NCBI GenBank assembly: GCA_964387585.1
Contig: CAYLWW010000008.1
Location: 1-27,733 of the forward strand
Source of the DNA: CAYLWW01 sp964387585
GTDB taxonomy: Bacteria; Pseudomonadota; Alphaproteobacteria; Rickettsiales; Midichloriaceae
Length of the DNA stretch: 27,733 nucleotides
Reading direction: 5' to 3'
The notes under the pieces: generated by a model
Database searches by the model: none
The model's input: only the letters and a program-made list of their open reading frames with translations
Told to the model about the DNA's origin: nothing
Program-made: the position numbers and the translations under genes
In this document: positions 23,221 to 27,733 of the stretch, piece by piece
Numbering within the stretch: the first letter of the stretch is position 1
How the letters are laid out: every line of letters begins with the position of its first letter

Positions 23221-26200
23221 ATGAAATTTAGTTTTAGTTCCGCTTATTCTTGGATAAAGAGTGATTTAGAAAAAGGTGATATCAAAGCTCTTTCAAATCG
23301 TTTGAAGCAATATGAGCAAAGGTCAAAAGATTCTTACTATAAGGATGACCTTAATACCTTAAATAAAGCTTATAATAATAAAACCATAATAGATTTATTA
23401 TTTGAGTTAGATACTAGCTTGGAAATGAAGAAGTTAATATTAGAAAGTTCTCTATTTAATATTAATATGGATAATGATAATTCACATGAAACAGCTTTAA
23501 GTTATATACTTTTGGGTAGTGATATTAATCATGATTTATTAAAAATAGTTTTAAATCGTAATCCTGATATCACTAGTTTAGTTCAAGTAAGCCAAGCTTC
23601 TGATAGAGTAATATCCTTAATCAAAAACAAAGAAGATAAGCTTAGTGATAAAGAACTATCTGAAATAGTAGATGCAGCTATAGAATATGGTGATATAGAT
23701 GTACTTGGGGCTTTAAGCAAAGAAAAAGTACTAAACGAAAATAATAAGGATATGCTTTTAAAGCATGATTTTCAAGTAATAGCTAAAGATTATATTGATA
23801 ATATAATAAAAGCTGCTGAAGATAAAAGATCTCCAGGTAAAAAATTAGCTAACTTATTCGAACTAACTAGCTTACTTAAAGAAGAGTTGAATCCTCAACA
23901 ATCAAAAGAATTGTTAGCTGTTGCTATAAAGAATTCCAGCAGCAACATAGCTCATCAATTATCTCAGAAAGATAAGCTTAATGCTAATATTTTAGATGAA
24001 GAATTGATTCGTACTCTTATAAATAAATATCAGGAAGAGGTTGCATATAATGCTAAAAATAATGTAGCTAAAAAAACTACTTATCGAAAAATAGTGCAAT
24101 ACTTATCGCCCTATTTATCAGAAGAGTTATTAAAAATACAAGATAAAACAACGGGTAATTCTTTATTGATGATAGCTGTTGAAGATAATAATTCAAAGGC
24201 TATAAATAATATTCTTCATCATTCAAATAAAAAAGAAAAGGCTGATATAGGAATAGATTTAGCAAATAAGAAAGGTGAAAGTGCTATATCTTTAGCTACT
24301 AAGCTTGATAACGCTAAAATAAAAACTACTTTAATCAGATATGGTGCAGATTTAGATTTTAAGATAGGTAAGGATACTCCGTTTGCTAAAGTTTGCAATG
24401 CTAAGGAATTGAATATTTCTGAAATGAAGCAGATGATTTGGAGTGAACAATTCAACAATCAAGATTTCGGTATTGGATTAAATTCTGCTTTAAATATTGC
24501 TTATAATTCACTTCATGCATTAAAAATTTTACCTATCCTTTTTACTAAGGATAGCATATTAGCAAAAAACATTGAGGTAACTGATAAGGCCCAGAAAAAA
24601 GCTAATATTGATGAGTTATATAAGAAAGCTAATGTTGAAGCTGATCCCAAAGAATTAATAGCTAAACCTATAATTAAATTAGAGGATTTCAAACAAGTTT
24701 TAGCTAATGGCGTTAAGCAATTAGAGAATAGTAAAAATATTAATGAGCAGCAAGTTAATTTAAATAAACTTAATTTCCTCATAACTCATTGTATAAATAA
24801 TAAGAATCGTTTTGATCAAGATGACTTGGGTTCTAGCATCATAAGTGCTGATTCATTAAGCAAGCTATACCAAATATCGGTAAAAAATGATATTAAAGAA
24901 GAAGTAAAACGCAACTTAGAATATCTTCTAGCTAGTTTAATTAAAACTCAAAGAGTTGATCTAAATTCTAGTATAGTTACTGTTCCTGGTAAATTATATC
25001 ATACTTATGGTAATTTGCTTGATGTTGTATCAGTAATTTCTAATAGAGAATTGAAGTTAGATGCAATAATAAGTTTGTTTAATTATCCTGATTTCATTAG
25101 TAAAATTGAAAATGATCATAATTATAGCGCTAAATTTAAAGAGATCTTAGTCAATATTGATAAAGAAGTTTTATTTAGTTTAATACATGATAAATCAATT
25201 AGTAATGATATTAAAAAATTTATTTTAAACAAACAAGTTGTTACAGAGCTTTTAGATAAAAGGCAAGGCGATAAATTAGCTTTATTGCTAGATTTGGGTA
25301 TTATTAGTAAAAAAGATATTCCAAATAATAACCTATTTTCCATGGATATTGAGAAAGCTTCTTCAGTATTAGGTGTTATGTTGAAGGATGATTTACAAAA
25401 AGCCTTGATTAAAGCAGAAGAATTAAGAATGCTATCTGACAATTTAATTCAATTAAGTATAAAAGAAAAAAGCCAAGTTGCTCAAGAAAAAGGCTTTAAT
25501 CAAATTGCTCTTATTATTGCTCACTCTTTATTAAGAGATAATTCTTTAGGTAAACAAGAGGAAAATCAATCAATTCTTACAGGAAATATAGTATTTAGCG
25601 AGCACTTTATTGATAAGCTTTATTCATTTATGCATAGTAAAAGCATTAATGCAGGAATGATGAATGAATTATGGAAAGATGTGTTACGTTCTAAATCTTA
25701 TGATCCTAATTCTCAATTAACTATACCTAAAGAATCTGGGAATATTATCGCTAACTTTTTTAGTAGTAATACCAAAGTACCACTATATTTAATGGTTTTA
25801 AAAGAAGGTGATATTCATGATATTAGTAATGTTATGAAAAACCCTAGGTTTACTCCACCTTTAAAAGAACAGAATTATTATCAAGATTATATCGCAACAT
25901 TAGCAGGAGTTGACAAAGAAAAATACAGGTGTGCGTTAAGCCTGCTCCAAAAAATGGTAGAAGAGAGTAAGTTAGAAAAAAATCACTATAAGGTGATACT
26001 GCAAGATTTAGGTTTAGCTCTACTAAAAAGCATGAAGCATGAAAATAATAATGAAGTAATGTTAAAGTTAAATTTCATACGGGAAAATAATTTATTAGAT
26101 AATGAAGAATTTAAAGAAATTATTAAAAGTAGCGATATTATTGAAGCGTATAAAAAAGGCAACTCTGCTTTAGTTGATTTTATGTTAGATAATAAAATTG

Positions 26201-27733
26201 CTGATATTAATGCTATAGATAATGAAGGTAATACCTTATTAAATTTAGCTGTGCAAAATAATCACACCCGCTTAGCTAATAAATTACTTAATTACGAAAA
26301 TATCAATCTTAATCAGACTAATAAAGTTGGTTTTACTCCTTTACTAAGTATATGTAGTAGTAAGCAAAAAATTGATCTAAATTTAGTAAAAAAATTAATA
26401 GAACATAAGAATTTTGATCATTTAAAAGAGCAAGTTGCTGATGGTAAAATTCCTCATTTATTAATGAGCTATTTAAATGGTAATAAAGAGCTTAATAATT
26501 TATTATTATTAGATGAAAAGGATCGTTTTGGAGTAAAAGAAGTTAATTTATCTACTTTGCTTAAAGTTGCAGTCATGGAAAATGATATTGAAACTGTGAA
26601 ATCCATAGCTTTGACTTATCCTCAATCGATTAGAAATATACAAAATAACCTTAAATACTATGAAGACCCATTATCTGTTATATATGCTAACAATAAAGAT
26701 GTAATGTTTGAGCAAGTTATAAGTTTAAGAGATGAAAAGGGAGAGTATATATTTAATTTAAATGCTGTTGATAATAATCGCTATCGTGTAATAGATTATA
26801 TTACTACTGCCCAAGATGGTAATTTTTCTACGCAACAAAAAATATTGCAAGCTATAATGAAACGTGATGATGCTCAGAAAATTTTTAATGAACCGACAAA
26901 ATATAACAATCTTACTGCTTTAGCTAACGCTTATTTATCGACTCTTAAACTTGCATCTAAAGAACGAGAGGAGAGACAGCAATTAATTATTGATATGGTT
27001 CAAAATGAGCAAATTAATGTAAACATAAATTTAGGTAATAATTCAACTAGCGGTGAAACATTTTTAAGCCTTGTATGCGCTTCTGGAGATAAACGAATCT
27101 TTGATGCATTAATGTCTCGTAGTACTAACAAAGTATTTGATAATTATGGAGGAGTAGATAATAAAAATAATATGCTCGCTCGACCTTTAGCTCTAGCTTA
27201 TGAAAACATTTATAATAAAGATGGTGGAGCTAAAAAAGATATCATTGGTTATATTCACATTATTAATTCTTTGCTTGATAATCCTAATATCGATCTAAAC
27301 TTGAAGCTTAGTGATGGTAGGATGTTAGTGAATGCAATCTATTTAGATAAAAACATAGATTCTAAATTAAAAACGAAATTACTAGATAAAATAATTAATA
27401 ATAAAACCTATAATCCTAATTTAACAGAAGAATTAAGCAAAAAAGGTTATGATATTAACGGCAATGTTGTTGATGATAAATTGAGTGGTAATAACATCTT
27501 TAGATTAGCTTGCTTAAATGGAGATATAGATACAGCATATAAATTGGTTATTACAAGAAGTGATCTCAATATAATGGATACTAACTATGCTGGTCAGAAC
27601 GGTTTGATGTTGGCAGCAGCTTCTATCAATAAAGAGCGTAGTGCTGATTATCTTAAAATAGTAACATTACTGACTAGCGAAAGTTCTAAAGCCGCTTATA
27701 AGAGCTTCGATATTAATACAACTGATAAATTTG
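23221..27733 (+). CDS. giant ankyrin-repeat-like protein, C-terminus beyond the window
   Basis: An uninterrupted frame of 1,504 codons runs from ATG 23221 to the right edge with no stop. It begins MKFSFSSAYSWIKSDLEKGD. It is highly helical, charged and Asn/Lys-rich. Ankyrin-like units recur at irregular spacing: TGNSLLMIAVEDNNSKAINN near residue 311, KGESAISLATKLDN near 351, EGNTLLNLAVQNNHTRLANK near 1002, GETFLSLVCASGDKRIFDAL near 1278, GNNIFRLACLNGDIDTAYKL near 1423, and GQNGLMLAAAS near 1459. Between them are long helical stretches with weak or no repeat signal. There is no N-terminal signal or clear membrane segment. Ankyrin proteins bind other proteins, and in intracellular Rickettsiales many are secreted into the host; that role is inference here. 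The GC content and codon choice look like the rest of the window. The start is supported only by being the first ATG after an upstream in-frame stop at about 23131. Confidence 0.8.
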   Translation, partial: MKFSFSSAYSWIKSDLEKGDIKALSNRLKQYEQRSKDSYYKDDLNTLNKAYNNKTIIDLLFELDTSLEMKKLILESSLFNINMDNDNSHETALSYILLGSDINHDLLKIVLNRNPDITSLVQVSQASDRVISLIKNKEDKLSDKELSEIVDAAIEYGDIDVLGALSKEKVLNENNKDMLLKHDFQVIAKDYIDNIIKAAEDKRSPGKKLANLFELTSLLKEELNPQQSKELLAVAIKNSSSNIAHQLSQKDKLNANILDEELIRTLINKYQEEVAYNAKNNVAKKTTYRKIVQYLSPYLSEELLKIQDKTTGNSLLMIAVEDNNSKAINNILHHSNKKEKADIGIDLANKKGESAISLATKLDNAKIKTTLIRYGADLDFKIGKDTPFAKVCNAKELNISEMKQMIWSEQFNNQDFGIGLNSALNIAYNSLHALKILPILFTKDSILAKNIEVTDKAQKKANIDELYKKANVEADPKELIAKPIIKLEDFKQVLANGVKQLENSKNINEQQVNLNKLNFLITHCINNKNRFDQDDLGSSIISADSLSKLYQISVKNDIKEEVKRNLEYLLASLIKTQRVDLNSSIVTVPGKLYHTYGNLLDVVSVISNRELKLDAIISLFNYPDFISKIENDHNYSAKFKEILVNIDKEVLFSLIHDKSISNDIKKFILNKQVVTELLDKRQGDKLALLLDLGIISKKDIPNNNLFSMDIEKASSVLGVMLKDDLQKALIKAEELRMLSDNLIQLSIKEKSQVAQEKGFNQIALIIAHSLLRDNSLGKQEENQSILTGNIVFSEHFIDKLYSFMHSKSINAGMMNELWKDVLRSKSYDPNSQLTIPKESGNIIANFFSSNTKVPLYLMVLKEGDIHDISNVMKNPRFTPPLKEQNYYQDYIATLAGVDKEKYRCALSLLQKMVEESKLEKNHYKVILQDLGLALLKSMKHENNNEVMLKLNFIRENNLLDNEEFKEIIKSSDIIEAYKKGNSALVDFMLDNKIADINAIDNEGNTLLNLAVQNNHTRLANKLLNYENINLNQTNKVGFTPLLSICSSKQKIDLNLVKKLIEHKNFDHLKEQVADGKIPHLLMSYLNGNKELNNLLLLDEKDRFGVKEVNLSTLLKVAVMENDIETVKSIALTYPQSIRNIQNNLKYYEDPLSVIYANNKDVMFEQVISLRDEKGEYIFNLNAVDNNRYRVIDYITTAQDGNFSTQQKILQAIMKRDDAQKIFNEPTKYNNLTALANAYLSTLKLASKEREERQQLIIDMVQNEQINVNINLGNNSTSGETFLSLVCASGDKRIFDALMSRSTNKVFDNYGGVDNKNNMLARPLALAYENIYNKDGGAKKDIIGYIHIINSLLDNPNIDLNLKLSDGRMLVNAIYLDKNIDSKLKTKLLDKIINNKTYNPNLTEELSKKGYDINGNVVDDKLSGNNIFRLACLNGDIDTAYKLVITRSDLNIMDTNYAGQNGLMLAAASINKERSADYLKIVTLLTSESSKAAYKSFDINTTDKF

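Noticed and set aside
24219..25442. Minus-strand open frames of 79, 89 and 106 codons at 24219-24458, 24513-24782 and 25122-25442.
   Set aside because: They lie antisense inside the continuous giant plus-strand gene and have no recognisable domain; they are shadows of it.
1..27733. A CRISPR array, integron or complete prophage.
   Set aside because: No regularly spaced repeats, integrase, capsid or terminase-like sequences were seen.

Overview
This is a very AT-rich bacterial segment. Its gene set points to the Alphaproteobacteria, order Rickettsiales: MiaB, NuoC, UbiA, inorganic pyrophosphatase, a Tim44-like protein, MltA, IspE, a DUF2628-type membrane protein, a giant ankyrin-like protein and many decayed transposase fragments. 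From general knowledge, Rickettsia itself has lost the MEP isoprenoid pathway, so an intact ispE, together with the murein lyase MltA, fits a Midichloriaceae-like or other deep-branching amoeba or protist endosymbiont better. That placement is inference; no rRNA is present to settle it.

Layout. Positions 1-22 hold only the first seven codons of a minus-strand gene that looks like the start of EF-Tu, with a possible promoter at 135-161. Positions 366-5704 carry accessory and cell-envelope genes separated by long gene-poor spacers: a metallo-beta-lactamase-fold hydrolase of the NAPE-PLD/UlaG/RomA type, a membrane family 2 glycosyltransferase on the minus strand, an OafA-type membrane acyltransferase, and a HAD phosphatase. 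Positions 5920-6262 hold an IS982-family transposase remnant and one copy of a ~105 bp imperfect palindromic repeat. Positions 6285-9694 (minus) encode two tandem paralogs of about 544 aa. Their central domain carries a T-x5-C-x16-H pattern with the spacing of CheD glutamine deamidases, plus features of N-terminal asparagine amidohydrolases (NTAN1). Their last 436 bp are identical at the DNA level.

Positions 10208-15911 form a co-directional, probably co-transcribed block: a membrane-anchored protein-kinase-fold protein with degenerate catalytic motifs, the DUF2628 protein, miaB, nuoC and ubiA. nuoC stands apart from any other complex I gene. Next come a TPR-plus-methyltransferase gene flanked by IS630, IS982 and possibly IS6 debris, then ppa with the second palindromic repeat just behind it, a Tim44-like protein, the lipoprotein MltA, a polysaccharide-deacetylase-like protein that seems to have lost its metal ligands, and ispE. 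A minus-strand tRNA-Leu(GAG) with a near-consensus promoter follows. The window ends inside a plus-strand gene for a protein of more than 1,500 aa with scattered ankyrin-like motifs.

Housekeeping functions (tRNA modification, respiration and quinone synthesis, pyrophosphate removal, isoprenoid synthesis, murein turnover) therefore alternate with envelope and possible host-interaction genes. The most notable items are the CheD/NTAN1-like tandem pair, the pseudokinase-like protein and the giant edge-truncated protein.
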